Below, one piece after another: positions 24,956-37,242 of a stretch of DNA of 64,000 nt. The notes beneath the pieces were generated by a model, which saw only the letters and a list, made by a program, of their open reading frames with translations, made no database searches and had not been told where the DNA came from. Within the stretch, counting starts at the first letter, position 1, and each line of letters starts with the position of its first letter. The position numbers and the translations under genes are program-made. Source of the stretch: SZUA-35 sp037969565 (GTDB taxonomy: Bacteria; Actinomycetota; Acidimicrobiia; Acidimicrobiales; SZUA-35); contig JBBKXQ010000103.1 of the NCBI GenBank assembly GCA_037969565.1, positions 1 to 64,000 on the forward strand, in the 5' to 3' direction.

Positions 24956-26869
24956 TCAGGGCAGCGGCGACAGCGCCACCACCGCCAGGGGTGGGAGATC
25001 GAGCTCCACGGCCTGGCCTTGCCCGTGGCCCCCGGGGCCTGACGCCTCCACTGCGCTCAGCTCGAACGCTCCGGAGCCTCCGTAGACCGGGCGATCGCTG
25101 TTGAGTATGACCTCCCACGTTCCACTCGAGGGCACGCCGATGCGATAGCCAGGGCGAGGCACCGGCGTGAGATTGATCACGCAGAGCACTGGGCGATCGG
25201 TCTCGTCACCCTTCCGCATCCACGCCAACACCGAATTCTCGCCGTCGTCGAGCACGACCCATGCGAAGCCAGCCGGTTCCATCTCTCTGCGATGCATCGC
25301 AGGCTCCGCGGCATACATCAGGTTGAGGTCTCGCACCCATTCCTGGATCCCGGCGTGGGACGGAAGTTGGAGTTGATCCCAGGCCAGCGGGAGGTCGTGG
25401 TTCCACTCCGGTCCCTGTCCGAACTCTTGCCCCATGAACAAGAGTTTCTTGCCCGGATTGAGCCATTGATTGCCGTACAGAACTCGCAGATTGGCGAACT
25501 GCTGCCACTCGTCGCCGGGCATCTTGGCCAGGATCGAACCCTTGCCGTGTACGACCTCGTCGTGGCTCAGTGGAAGGACGTACTGCTCACTGAAGGCATA
25601 GATCGCCCGAAACGTGATTTCGCCATGGTGGTAGCGACGATGGATCGGATCGCGCTCGAGGTAAGCCAGCGTGTCGTGCATCCAGCCCATGTCCCACTTG
25701 TAGTGGAAGCCCAATCCACCCTCGTCGACGCGGCGGGTGACGCCGGGAAACGCGGTGGATTCCTCGGCGATGGTGATCGCGCCGGGATGTTCGGCCCCGA
25801 TCGCCACGTTGAGATCCCGCAAAAACTGGATGGCCTCCAGGTTTTCGCGACCGCCGTACTTGTTCGGGATCCACTCCCCTTCCTCTCGCGAGTAGTCGCG
25901 GTAAAGCATCGAGGCCACGGCATCAACCCGGATTCCGTCGATGTGGTAGCGCTCGATCCAATGAAGTGCGCTGCTGATCAGGAACGACCGAACCTCGTGG
26001 CGGCCGTAGTTGAAGATGTAGCTGTTCCAGTCGGGGTGCCACCCTTCCTGGGGATCGCCGTGCTCGTAGAGGTGCGACCCGTCGAAATTGCCAAGGGCAA
26101 AGTCGTCGGATGGAAAGTGGGATGGCACCCAATCGAGAATCACCCCGACACCCAACTGGTGGAGACGATCGACGAAACCCATGAACTCGGTGGGTGTGCC
26201 GTACCGGGCCGTTGGCGCGAAAAACCCTGTGCTCTGATAACCCCACGAGCCGTAGAAGGGGTGCTCCATGATCGGCAGCAGTTCCACGTGGGTGAAGCCG
26301 CACTTAGCCATGTGTTCGGCGAGGGGCTCCGCGAGCTCGGTCCAGCCGAGGCTTCGATGGGCATCGGCGTGACGCCAGGAACCCACGTGCATCTCGTAGA
26401 TCGAGATCGGTTTGTCGTGCCCTTGGATCGCCCCTCGCTCGGCCATCCACGATTCGTCGTTCCATTCGTGGTCGAGATCGGTGATCACCGAGGCCGTGCC
26501 GGGCGCCAACTCGGCAGCAAACGCGAGCGGATCGGCGCGCTCGACTTCATGCCCGGCTTCGGTTCTGATTCGGAACTTGTATCGATCGCCGATCGCAGCG
26601 TCGGGAACGACGCCGGCCCAGATGCCGGAATGACCCTGGGGATGCAAGCGGTATGAATCGTCTTGATTCCAACCGGAGAAATCACCGACCACCCAGACAT
26701 CCCTGGCTGCTGGAGCCCACACGGCAAATCGGCGACCAGGGGCTGACCACTCGGCGATCGGTTGAGCTCCGAGCACGTCGAAGAGTCGCCGGTGACCACC
26801 TTCGTTGAAAAGCCAACGGTCTCCCTCGAGGATCAACTCGCCGTCGTCGCTCTGTCCGGCGGTGGTCAT
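24956..26869 (-). CDS. glgB: 1,4-alpha-glucan branching enzyme
   Basis: 637 residues, GH13 family. It cuts alpha-1,4 chains and re-attaches them as alpha-1,6 branches in glycogen. An N-terminal CBM48 module (RRFAVWAPAARDVWVVGDFS) precedes the barrel. Catalytic residues: nucleophile Asp in IDGIRVDAVASMLYRDY, acid/base Glu in TIAEESTAFPG, and transition-state Asp in LPLSHDEVVHGKGSI. The extra N1 domain of E. coli GlgB is missing. ATG at 26869 overlaps the stop of the upstream dehydrogenase by 4 nt, so the two are translationally coupled. Confidence 0.96.
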   Translation of the reverse strand: MTTAGQSDDGELILEGDRWLFNEGGHRRLFDVLGAQPIAEWSAPGRRFAVWAPAARDVWVVGDFSGWNQDDSYRLHPQGHSGIWAGVVPDAAIGDRYKFRIRTEAGHEVERADPLAFAAELAPGTASVITDLDHEWNDESWMAERGAIQGHDKPISIYEMHVGSWRHADAHRSLGWTELAEPLAEHMAKCGFTHVELLPIMEHPFYGSWGYQSTGFFAPTARYGTPTEFMGFVDRLHQLGVGVILDWVPSHFPSDDFALGNFDGSHLYEHGDPQEGWHPDWNSYIFNYGRHEVRSFLISSALHWIERYHIDGIRVDAVASMLYRDYSREEGEWIPNKYGGRENLEAIQFLRDLNVAIGAEHPGAITIAEESTAFPGVTRRVDEGGLGFHYKWDMGWMHDTLAYLERDPIHRRYHHGEITFRAIYAFSEQYVLPLSHDEVVHGKGSILAKMPGDEWQQFANLRVLYGNQWLNPGKKLLFMGQEFGQGPEWNHDLPLAWDQLQLPSHAGIQEWVRDLNLMYAAEPAMHRREMEPAGFAWVVLDDGENSVLAWMRKGDETDRPVLCVINLTPVPRPGYRIGVPSSGTWEVILNSDRPVYGGSGAFELSAVEASGPGGHGQGQAVELDLPPLAVVALSPLP

Positions 26870-27756
26870 GAGTCGGTCGGCTGGCTGATGTCGAGCCCGA
26901 AGATCTCGGTGAAACGGCGTCGATATTCGACGTTGGATTCGATCCCGCCGAGCTCCACCCAGTCTTCGTCGGAGACGACACCGCGTTTGGCGGCGGTGAG
27001 TTCTTTGCCTCCCCAGCCACAAGACCAGCGAAGCTTCGGGTCACTGGTGGTGACCGCTTCGTAGATCGTGTCGGCAACCTCGGAGGGTTGACCCGGAGTC
27101 TGGAGGCCGTTTGCGTAGAAGTCGAAGAGTCGGGCGTAGTGGTTGCCGTAGGCGCCGGTCTCGTTCGGGGCGTCGACATTCTTCGCCATGATCGCGGTTT
27201 TGACGATGCCCGGTTCGATGATCGCCACTCTGATCCCGAACGGAGCGAGTTCGTGAGCCAGTTCTTCGCTCATGCCCTCGGCGGCCCACTTCGACGCAAC
27301 ATAGGGAGCTTGACCAATTGCCGCGAACCGACCGATCACCGATGTGACGTTGACGATCGTGCCACTCCCCCGCTGACGCATCGACGGCAGAACGGCCTGG
27401 ATGCAGCGCACGCAGCCATGGAGGTTGACATCCATCACCTCGGCGAACCGGGCGATGGAACATTCCTCGACGGTGGCGTTACCGCCGACACCGGCGTTGT
27501 TCACGAGCACATCGATGTGGCCGGCTTCGGCGAGGATCTGACGCATCGCAGCGTTCACCGAGTCGGTGTCGGTCACGTCGCAGACGACGGGATGCACGGT
27601 CACACCAGCGGCCTCGGCCAGCGTCGCGAGTTTCTCGCCCTTGTCGAGCGACCGCATCGTTCCGTAGACGGTCCACCCTCGGGCCGCGAGATCGATGGCC
27701 GCAGCCCGTCCGATTCCAGAGTTACTTCCCGTGACTACGGCAACCGTCTTCGTCAT
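26866..27756 (-). CDS. Short-chain dehydrogenase/reductase
   Basis: 296 residues, classical SDR. The cofactor loop is VVTGSNSGIGRAAA, the structural motif is NNAGVGG, and the active site has the Ser of VTSVIG with Tyr and Lys in YVASKWAAEG. The protein is slightly longer than the typical 250 residues because of a C-terminal extension. It oxidises or reduces an alcohol/ketone with NAD(P)H; the substrate is unknown. It is coupled to glgB and preceded on the same strand by a luciferase-like oxidoreductase. Confidence 0.93.
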   Translation of the reverse strand: MTKTVAVVTGSNSGIGRAAAIDLAARGWTVYGTMRSLDKGEKLATLAEAAGVTVHPVVCDVTDTDSVNAAMRQILAEAGHIDVLVNNAGVGGNATVEECSIARFAEVMDVNLHGCVRCIQAVLPSMRQRGSGTIVNVTSVIGRFAAIGQAPYVASKWAAEGMSEELAHELAPFGIRVAIIEPGIVKTAIMAKNVDAPNETGAYGNHYARLFDFYANGLQTPGQPSEVADTIYEAVTTSDPKLRWSCGWGGKELTAAKRGVVSDEDWVELGGIESNVEYRRRFTEIFGLDISQPTDS

Positions 27757-27780
27757 TGCCTGACCTTAGGCCGCACCTTC

Positions 27781-28638
27781 CTACTTTTTCTCGAGACGAG
27801 GAACAATCTCCGAAGCGGCAAACTTCAGCTGCTGTGCGGCATCGTCGCCGTAGGGCACGAGGATCACCGAGTCGGCGCCGGCGTCAATCAACTGCTGCAA
27901 CCCGTCGGCAACGACGGCGGGATCCGGATCGACGGCGCCCCATCCGTCGCTGTCCACGTCGGCCGGAGGAGGGCCGAGTTCGTCCAGGTCGCCGCAATAG
28001 AAGCCGGCGAACACGGTCAACCGGTGATGGTCGGTTCGGCCCGCATCGGATCGGCCGTCGTTGATGAATCCGAGGGCGGCTCGTATGTCGTCCGGACCAC
28101 GGCCTTCAGGCAGGATCGTTCCGTCGGCAACAGCGCCTGACAACCGCAGCGACTTGGGCCCAGCGACGCCCGCCGACACCGGCGGTATCTGTAGCGGCGG
28201 CCAATGAAGCGCCACCTTGTCGAGCGCGACGTAATCGCCATGAACCGTGACCGTGGCGCCTGCGAGGAGTTGGCGGATGGCACCGATCGTCTCTGACAGG
28301 AGCGTCAGGGGCGAGTCGACGCGTTCGCCGATCTCCGCCATCCAATGCTGCAGCCCGTGGCCCACGCCGGCGGCGATCCGACCCGGATAGAGCTCGGCGA
28401 GTGTGGCCCACTCCATGGCGAGCGCAGCGGCATTCCGAAATGGGGCGGGGGCGATGCCATGACCAACGATGACGTGGTCCGTTGCCTCGAGGACAGCCCC
28501 CATCTGGCTGATGCCGCCGGCCCATCGAAGATCTTCGACTACCCACAGTTCATCGAATCCCTGCTCGATGATCTGGGCGTGAGCCGCTACTGCTCCGGGC
28601 GGGACGTCTCTCCGAATCATTGCTCCGATACGCGTCAT
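27781..28638 (-). CDS. LLM-class flavin/F420-dependent oxidoreductase
   Basis: 285 residues, luciferase-like monooxygenase fold. Typical are the early TRIGAMIRRDVPPGAV, QGFDELWVVED, a central LYPGRIAAGVGHGLQHWM, and SAGVAGPKSLRLSGAVADG. Actinobacterial members often use F420 instead of FMN, but the cofactor cannot be settled here. ATG at 28638 was preferred; a GTG two codons upstream (28644) is also possible. It is divergent from the dus gene. Confidence 0.88.
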   Translation of the reverse strand: MTRIGAMIRRDVPPGAVAAHAQIIEQGFDELWVVEDLRWAGGISQMGAVLEATDHVIVGHGIAPAPFRNAAALAMEWATLAELYPGRIAAGVGHGLQHWMAEIGERVDSPLTLLSETIGAIRQLLAGATVTVHGDYVALDKVALHWPPLQIPPVSAGVAGPKSLRLSGAVADGTILPEGRGPDDIRAALGFINDGRSDAGRTDHHRLTVFAGFYCGDLDELGPPPADVDSDGWGAVDPDPAVVADGLQQLIDAGADSVILVPYGDDAAQQLKFAASEIVPRLEKK

Positions 28639-28766
28639 CGACACAGTATGGATCGTCGACTGGGGGTCCGCAGGCGCTCCGAATCCGAACCCACCGCTGG
28701 ACCGAGCAACCGGAGGCAGATCTCGTCGTCGTCGGCTTTCCGTCCGGGCCGAGCCAGACTGGTCCG

Positions 28767-29897
28767 ATGCGGATTGGTCCGATCGAGTTGAGCTCGCCCG
28801 TGGTGTTGGCCCCCATGGCCGGCGTCACCAATGCTCCCTTCCGTCGGCTCTGCCGGCGATTTGGCGGCGGTCTGTACGTCAGCGAGATGATCTCCGCTCG
28901 GGCTCTGGTCGAGGGTTCCGACAAAACAGAGCGGCTGGCCAGCTTCGATGCCGATGAGTCACCACGCTCCCTACAACTCGCTGGTGTCGACCCGTTCTAC
29001 ATGGGCGAGGCCGTCCGCTACCTCGTCGGTGAAGGTCGAGTCGACCACATCGACATCAACTTCGGATGTCCTGTTCGCAAGGTGACCAAGAATGGCGGGG
29101 GCGGCGCCCTCCCCTACAAGCGCAAGCTCTTTGCCGCCGTCGTCGAGGCCGCCGTTGCAGCGGCAACGCCGGCCGGGGTGCCGGTCACGATCAAAATGCG
29201 AGTAGGCATCGACGACGACCACATCACCTATCTCGACGCTGGTCGAATTGGCGCCGATCTCGGAGTAGCCGCCGTGGCTCTTCATGGCCGAACCGTTTCC
29301 CAGCTCTACTCCGGCCACGCCGACTGGGACACGATCGCCAACCTGAAAGCCGTGATCGACGACACCGGCACCGGAATCCCGACCTTGGGCAATGGCGATA
29401 TCTGGGACGCACAAGACGCCGTTCGAATGATGGCCGAAACCGGCTGCGACGGCGTGGTGATCGGTCGCGGTTGTCTCGGTCGACCATGGCTATTCGGTCA
29501 GCTCGAAGCCGCGTTGCGGGGAGAGGCCCCGCCGGCTCACCCAACGACGCACGAGGTGATTCCGGTCATGCGAGAGCATGCCGGTCTTCTCGTTGCATGG
29601 ATCGGCGACGAAGGGCGCGGTTGCCGCGAGTTCCGCAAGCACACCGCCTGGTACCTGAAGGGTTATCCCGTCGGTGGCGAGTTGCGGGGCAAGCTCGGCA
29701 ACTTCAGCACTCTCGAGGAACTCGACCGACTCCTCAGCACGATCGAGGATCATGCACTACCAGAGGCCAACTGGCGTGTCGCCCGGGGTCACACCCGCGG
29801 CCCACAAAACGTCGCCTTACCCGACGGGTGGCTCGACGATCCGCACGACGGCGCGTTGGCAAATCCCGAGGGCGACTCCGCCGCCTCAGGAGGCTGA
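28767..29897 (+). CDS. dus: tRNA-dihydrouridine synthase (DusB-like)
   Basis: 376 residues, FMN enzyme that reduces uridines in tRNA. Motifs: VVLAPMAGVTNAPFRRLCRR (FMN binding), DHIDINFGCPVRKVTKNGGG with the catalytic Cys, VTIKMRVGIDDDH, ALHGRTVSQLYSG and GNGDIWDAQDA. The C-terminal helical tRNA-binding domain follows. ATG at 28767 gives the family start MRIGPIELSSPVVLAPM; the frame is open further upstream but without similarity. A single gene between two minus-strand blocks. Confidence 0.94.
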   Translation: MRIGPIELSSPVVLAPMAGVTNAPFRRLCRRFGGGLYVSEMISARALVEGSDKTERLASFDADESPRSLQLAGVDPFYMGEAVRYLVGEGRVDHIDINFGCPVRKVTKNGGGGALPYKRKLFAAVVEAAVAAATPAGVPVTIKMRVGIDDDHITYLDAGRIGADLGVAAVALHGRTVSQLYSGHADWDTIANLKAVIDDTGTGIPTLGNGDIWDAQDAVRMMAETGCDGVVIGRGCLGRPWLFGQLEAALRGEAPPAHPTTHEVIPVMREHAGLLVAWIGDEGRGCREFRKHTAWYLKGYPVGGELRGKLGNFSTLEELDRLLSTIEDHALPEANWRVARGHTRGPQNVALPDGWLDDPHDGALANPEGDSAASGG

Positions 29898-29931
29898 GCG
29901 GTCGTCGTTCTTCGCCTGAGGGGCGGAGGGC

Positions 29932-30432
29932 TCAGGGGTTCGCTGGCTCCGTTGGTCGACGTGTACCCACTCGGCGCTGTGCGAAGGTCTTCGACCAATC
30001 CTGTGCTTTGCGTCGATCAGCGGCCATCCGCCGATTGATTCCGAATTCGGTGGGGTCGTCCAGCCATTCGCTGAGCGCATCGAGGCCGTACCAGACCCCA
30101 TCGAGATCGCCGTTGGCCACTGCGGCCGAGACGTTCGGCCGTTGGGCCAGTTCGAACAGGTCGCCGTTGCTCGTGATGATCACCCGAGCGAGCGGCAGAT
30201 CGGCAGCCAGGCCGGCAAGGACATCGCGTCCGCGCGTTCCCGGTGACTCGTCAACGAGGATCAGCGCGTGGGCTTCGCAGTGTTTCGCGACATCGACGGC
30301 TTGCACTGCGTTGGTCACGGCGGCCAGGGCGTCGAACGAGGGGTGATTGGCGACGACTTCCTGCAGTCGGCCCCGCAGGAACGGATCGTTGGCCCCGATG
30401 ACGATGGAATATGGGGCTGACACTTCGTCCAT
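29932..30432 (-). CDS. Receiver-like domain protein without output domain
   Basis: 166 residues. The fold pattern is that of a response-regulator receiver: YSIVIGANDPFLRGRLQEVV (acidic residue after strand 1), HALILVDESP with an Asp in the phospho-acceptor position, and ARVIITSNG (Thr/Ser site). The switch lysine is not evident, so phosphorylation is uncertain. The last about 35 residues are charged and have no HTH, so it is not a DNA-binding regulator on its own. ATG at 30432 has AGGGAG upstream. It is convergent with dus and downstream of the nuo operon 2 end. Confidence 0.68.
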   Translation of the reverse strand: MDEVSAPYSIVIGANDPFLRGRLQEVVANHPSFDALAAVTNAVQAVDVAKHCEAHALILVDESPGTRGRDVLAGLAADLPLARVIITSNGDLFELAQRPNVSAAVANGDLDGVWYGLDALSEWLDDPTEFGINRRMAADRRKAQDWSKTFAQRRVGTRRPTEPANP

Positions 30433-30607
30433 TCGCTGCTCCCTGAGAAGGTCCGCCGCCTCGTTCCCTCCAGCACGAGTCGGCGTGCGAAGAGTGTGGT
30501 CCACCGGCGTTGCCTGGAACATGGGCCATCAAGCCCGACTCGAGTGGGTATTCGGCCTCAGTGAGCGCAACCGCGAGGTGCCGTGCCGCTCTCGGGAACT
30601 ATGGCCG

Positions 30608-32188
30608 TCAAGGCCGCAGCAGTGTGAGGGTGGCCGCGGCATTGTCGAGGAAACCTCCACCCAGATCGGGGAAGATCCCGAACACGACCGTGACGACCAC
30701 GCTGATCACGAGAACGGTGAGCGCCGCCGGAGGAATGTCGATCGGCCCGTAAGCCGGACCCGAATCAGCGTCGGAGTCAGTGTCGGCCGGCTCGGAGAAG
30801 ACCATTGCGACGACGACGCGGAGGTAGAGGTATGCACCGACCACACTGGCAAGCATCGCAACCGCAGCCAGCCAGTAGTCGTCATCGGAAGCGGCCGCAG
30901 CAATGATTCTGAACTTGGCGAAGAAGCCCGAAGTGAAGGGCACACCGGCCTGCGCAAACAGCAGCACGGCGAACAGGCCGGCCAGAAGGGGTTCGGATTT
31001 GGCCAGGCCCCGGTAGGAGTCGACGTCGTGCGAACCATCGCCGACTCTTCCCATCACCGTGATCACGGCGAAGGTGCCGATGATCATGGCGGCGTACGTG
31101 AACAGGTAGAAGAGGATGGACTTGCTGCCGAGAATGTCGGTGCCCTCATCGAGGGCGGCACTGTGCAATCCGACGAGCATGAACCCGGCGTGGGTGATCG
31201 ACGAATAGGCCATCATTCGCTTGATCTCGCTCTGAACGACGGCGAGGAAAGAGCCGACGACGAGCGACATCACCGCAAGCGCCGCCACGATCGGCAGCCA
31301 TTCGTTGCTCAGGTCGCCGAACGCATACAGGAAGACACGAAGGAACCCGCCGAAGGCTGCGACCTTGACGGCCGACGCCATGAACGCGACGACCGGCGAA
31401 GGAGCGCCTTGGTAGACATCTGGCGTCCAGACGTGGAAGGGCACAGCCGAGACCTTGAAGGCGAACCCGACGAGAAGAAACCCGATACCGACCAGGAGCA
31501 ATGAAGAACTCTCGGCCGGTACTTGGCCGTTGACACCGGGCTGGAAGAGGGAGCGATTGATGCCATTCAGGGTGGTCGAGCCTGTGGCTCCGTAGACCAG
31601 TGCGATCCCGTAGAGGAAGATCGCCGACGACAACGCGCCCAGAACGAAGTACTTGAAACCGGCCTCCTGCGATTGGCTACGACGGAGATGCAACGCGGCG
31701 AGTACATAAACGGCAATCGAGAGAATCTCGAGGCCGACGAACGAAACGATCAGGTCCTCGGCCGAGGCCAAGAGCACGCCGCCGGACGCCGACAGCAGGA
31801 TCAGGGCATACCATTCCGGCCCTTCGAGGCCCTCCCGACGTAAGTAGTCGTCGAGAAGGAAGGCCACGAGAACCACCGAACAACAGATGATGCCGGTGAT
31901 GAAGATCGTGAAGTTGTCGACGACGATGGCGTTCGAGAGAACGTAGAACTCCCGTCGCCCGCCGATCGCCCCCTGTTCATTGACCCGGTCGGCGATCCAT
32001 GGAAGGAACCCGGCGGCGATGATCGCTGACACGGCGGTGAAGGTGGCGGAGAACGCACCCGTCCGGGTACGCGGTATCAGCGATGTGATGGTGATGAGCA
32101 GCACACCGGCGAGGGAGAGAATCACGAAAGGCCAAATCAACGACCACTCGATGTCGGGAGTTTGCACCTGTGCGAACTGGAGGGTCAT
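30608..32188 (-). CDS. nuoN: NADH-quinone oxidoreductase subunit N, operon 2
   Basis: 526 residues, antiporter-like proton pump subunit. GLEILSIAVYVLAALHLRRS, FKVSAVPFHVWTPDVYQGAP and EIKRMMAYSSITHAGFMLVG are diagnostic. It overlaps nuoM by 4 nt (ATGA). Last gene of the full 14-gene operon; about 175 nt without a gene follow before the receiver-like protein. Only distant in sequence from the operon 1 NuoN, so the two are old paralogues, not a recent duplication. Confidence 0.95.
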   Translation of the reverse strand: MTLQFAQVQTPDIEWSLIWPFVILSLAGVLLITITSLIPRTRTGAFSATFTAVSAIIAAGFLPWIADRVNEQGAIGGRREFYVLSNAIVVDNFTIFITGIICCSVVLVAFLLDDYLRREGLEGPEWYALILLSASGGVLLASAEDLIVSFVGLEILSIAVYVLAALHLRRSQSQEAGFKYFVLGALSSAIFLYGIALVYGATGSTTLNGINRSLFQPGVNGQVPAESSSLLLVGIGFLLVGFAFKVSAVPFHVWTPDVYQGAPSPVVAFMASAVKVAAFGGFLRVFLYAFGDLSNEWLPIVAALAVMSLVVGSFLAVVQSEIKRMMAYSSITHAGFMLVGLHSAALDEGTDILGSKSILFYLFTYAAMIIGTFAVITVMGRVGDGSHDVDSYRGLAKSEPLLAGLFAVLLFAQAGVPFTSGFFAKFRIIAAAASDDDYWLAAVAMLASVVGAYLYLRVVVAMVFSEPADTDSDADSGPAYGPIDIPPAALTVLVISVVVTVVFGIFPDLGGGFLDNAAATLTLLRP

Positions 32189-33818
32189 TCGTCTGCTCCC
32201 TCGTTGCTCAGCACTGCATCTTCGCCGTTGCCCTCTTCGCCGTGCTCGAGGGCTTCGGTGAGTTGCTCGACCCCGGCGGGTTCGGCTGGAGCCTCCGGCT
32301 CACTCTCTACGACGCTCATGTGGACGAGGAGTTGGTCAACGGCCGGTTCGATCCGTTCGAGCACGGGCTTGGGATACACACCGAGGAACACGATCAACCC
32401 GAGCAATGGAAGAATCGAGAGCATCTCGGAAACTCGAAGATCGGCCATCTTGGCATTCTCACCTTCGGCCTTTCCGTGGAAGACACGCTGGTAGGCCCAG
32501 AGAAGGTAGAGCGCAGCGAGGATCACCCCCGTGACGGCGACGACGGTCCACCAGCGAGCCGACTGGAACGCCCCGAGCAGAATCAGAAACTCTCCGGCGA
32601 ATCCGTTCAGGCCAGGGAGCCCGATACTCGAGAGCATCACGAGCGTGAACACGCCGGCCATGATCGGCGCCGAACTCTGCAAGCCGCTTAGCTCGGAGAT
32701 CTCACGGGTGTGCCGACGGTCGTAGATCCACCCGACGAGGATGAAGAGGGCACCGGTGGAAATTCCGTGGTTGACCATCTGCAAGACCGCGCCCTCGAGA
32801 CCCTGCGGATTCAACGCAAAGATGCCGAGAACGATGAATCCCATGTGGGCCACCGAGGAGTAGGCGACTACTCGCTTGAGGTCCTTCTGCATGGTTGCCA
32901 CGACGGCGCCGTAGACGATGCCGATCACCCCGAGCGTGAGGAAGACCCACGCCAGATCTTGGGCGGCCTGAGGGAAGAGGTAGAGCCCGAATCGGATGTA
33001 TCCGTAGCTACCGAGTTTGAGCAGGACCCCGGCCAGGATCACCGACCCGGCGGTTGGTGCTTCGGTGTGCGCATCGGGAAGCCACGTGTGGAGGGGAAAG
33101 AGCGGGACCTTCACGGCGAACCCCAGAGCGAAGCTGAGGAAGATGAGCGTTTGTGCCGTGCTGCCGATCGCAGGTGTGCCGTCGGGGAAGGTTGCTCCGG
33201 CCAGGCGGGTGACATCGAAGGTCAGTTCGCCGAGAGCATCGCGAGAGAGGAAGGCCGTTGACACGAGACCGACGAGCATGAGGGCCGAGCCCGCCATGGT
33301 GAAGATGAAGAACTTCATGGCGGCGTAGACGCGGCGGCCGTGACCCCAGCCCCCGATCAGGAAATACATCGGCACGAGCACGATCTCGAAGAACAGGAAG
33401 AACAGCAGCAGATCGAGGGCCATGAACACGCCCATCGAGCCCGCCATCAAGACCGTGAGCCAGAAGTAATAGGGCTTCTTGTCGTGATCCGGTTCGGACG
33501 TGAGGATCGCGATCGGAAAGAGCAGCCCGGTGAGAACGACGAGGAACAACGAGATTCCGTCGACGGCCAGGAACCACTGCAGGCCCAGGTCTTTGACCCA
33601 TGTCTCCTGTACGACGAATTGGAATCCGCCGTCGGCCTTGTCGAACGACCAGAGGAGGTAGGCCGCCATGGCGCCGGTGATGGTGGTTCCTGCCAACGCA
33701 ACCAGCTTGAGGTATTCAGCCCTGGACGACGGGAGGATCAGGATGAGCACCGCCGTCAAGAGCGGTACGAAGATGAGCGACGGCAGCAACGGCCACGCGA
33801 TGGTTTCGGCGGCCAGCA

Positions 33819-33819
<1 letters not shown>
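32185..33819 (-). CDS. nuoM: NADH-quinone oxidoreductase subunit M, operon 2
   Basis: 544 residues. Diagnostic parts: FEIVLVPMYFLIGGWGHGRR, FAVKVPLFPLHTWLPDAHTE, DLKRVVAYSSVAHMGFIVLG. It ends with an acidic tail of about 45 residues (many Glu, Ala and Pro) not usual for NuoM. The ATG at 33819 overlaps the nuoL stop by one base (TGATG). Open frame further upstream is antisense-like sequence in nuoL and was not used. Confidence 0.95.
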
Positions 33820-36185
<2,366 letters not shown>

Positions 36186-36187
36186 GT

Positions 36188-36493
36188 CTAGCCCCTCAAT
36201 TCCGCAAAGTCGTCCGCAGTGGCTGCGGGCCGGCGGCGCAGCAATGCCACCACGATCGACAGTCCGACCACCACTTCGGCGGCGGCCACGACAAGAACGA
36301 AGAACACGGCGGTCTGACCGGCCAAGTCACCGAGCGCGGTGGAAAAGGCCACGAAACTGAGATTCACGGCGTTGAGCATCAGCTCGACCGACATGAACAT
36401 GACCAGCGGATTTCTTCTGGTGAGCAGTCCGAAGGCACCAATCGAAAAGAGCATTGCGCTCAACACGAGGTACCAGGTTTCTGTTACTTCCAT
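36188..36493 (-). CDS. nuoK: NADH-quinone oxidoreductase subunit K, operon 2
   Basis: 101 residues, three helices. FMSVELMLNAVNLSFVAFST and VVAAAEVVVGLSIVVALLRR carry the conserved membrane glutamates. ATG start with GAGG upstream. nuoJ lies 170 nt upstream, an unusual gap in an otherwise tightly packed operon. Confidence 0.95.
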   Translation of the reverse strand: MEVTETWYLVLSAMLFSIGAFGLLTRRNPLVMFMSVELMLNAVNLSFVAFSTALGDLAGQTAVFFVLVVAAAEVVVGLSIVVALLRRRPAATADDFAELRG

Positions 36494-36663
36494 GGGGCCT
36501 CACTCGACAGGGACGGCGCGGGCAGGACTCGGACGCGGCCACACGACTGCAGCACGAGCGTTGTCGATGACAACCTCGGTGGGAATGACGTCGTGGAGAT
36601 GAAAGCGGTTGGCACGGCCAATGGTTCCTGCGGGCAGTAGGCGGGTGGGACTAGAGCGATCGT
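36494..36663. other. 170-nt gap between nuoJ and nuoK of operon 2
   Basis: No gene recognised. One minus-strand frame stays open for about 55 codons and ends 9 nt before the nuoK start codon, but it has no ATG, GTG or TTG. It may be a decayed small gene or chance in high-GC DNA. No clear hairpin seen. Confidence 0.4.
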
Positions 36664-37242
36664 TCAGCGAATCGAGGAGCCGGGATCATCGACCGCCAAG
36701 TCCTCGCCGCCCCGGTTACGTACGAGCACCACCGCACCAACAGTGGCGATCGTGAGCAACAAGGCGGTGGCTTCGAACGCCAGGATGTTACGTGTGAAGA
36801 GGTCACGGGCCAACTGTTCGACGTCGGGTGTGTCGTCCATCGGAGTGACCGAGGCGGGTTGTCCGGTGAGGGCCACATTGCCCCGATCGTCGCCTGGCCC
36901 GGAGAGGAAAAGCCCGCCGAGTGCGAGAAGGAAGATGAGCCCGGCCCCGGCGGCCGCAAGTGCCCGTTGTCCGACCAATGGCTCGATCTGGGTGTTTTCG
37001 ACCTCGTCAACGCCGAGCAGCATGATCACGAACAGGAACAAAACCACGATCGCACCGGCGTAGACGACCACCTGGACGAGAGCGAGGAAGTGGGCTTCCT
37101 GCAGAATGAAGAGCAGGGCGACACCGAAGAACGAGGCGATCAGCGACAGTGCGGTGTGCACGGGATTGCCGAAGCTGATGACACCGAGTGCACCGCCGAG
37201 CACGATCGCGGCAGCGATCACGAACACAACCACGTCGATCAT
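36664..37242 (-). CDS. nuoJ: NADH-quinone oxidoreductase subunit J, operon 2
   Basis: 192 residues, five helices. GNPVHTALSLIASFFGVALL and ALVQVVVYAGAIVVLFLFVI are the NuoJ family signatures. The start overlaps the nuoI stop (ATGA). A charged C-terminal tail (EDLAVDDPGSSIR) ends it. It couples the quinone module to the first pump together with NuoA and NuoK. Confidence 0.95.
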   Translation of the reverse strand: MIDVVVFVIAAAIVLGGALGVISFGNPVHTALSLIASFFGVALLFILQEAHFLALVQVVVYAGAIVVLFLFVIMLLGVDEVENTQIEPLVGQRALAAAGAGLIFLLALGGLFLSGPGDDRGNVALTGQPASVTPMDDTPDVEQLARDLFTRNILAFEATALLLTIATVGAVVLVRNRGGEDLAVDDPGSSIR

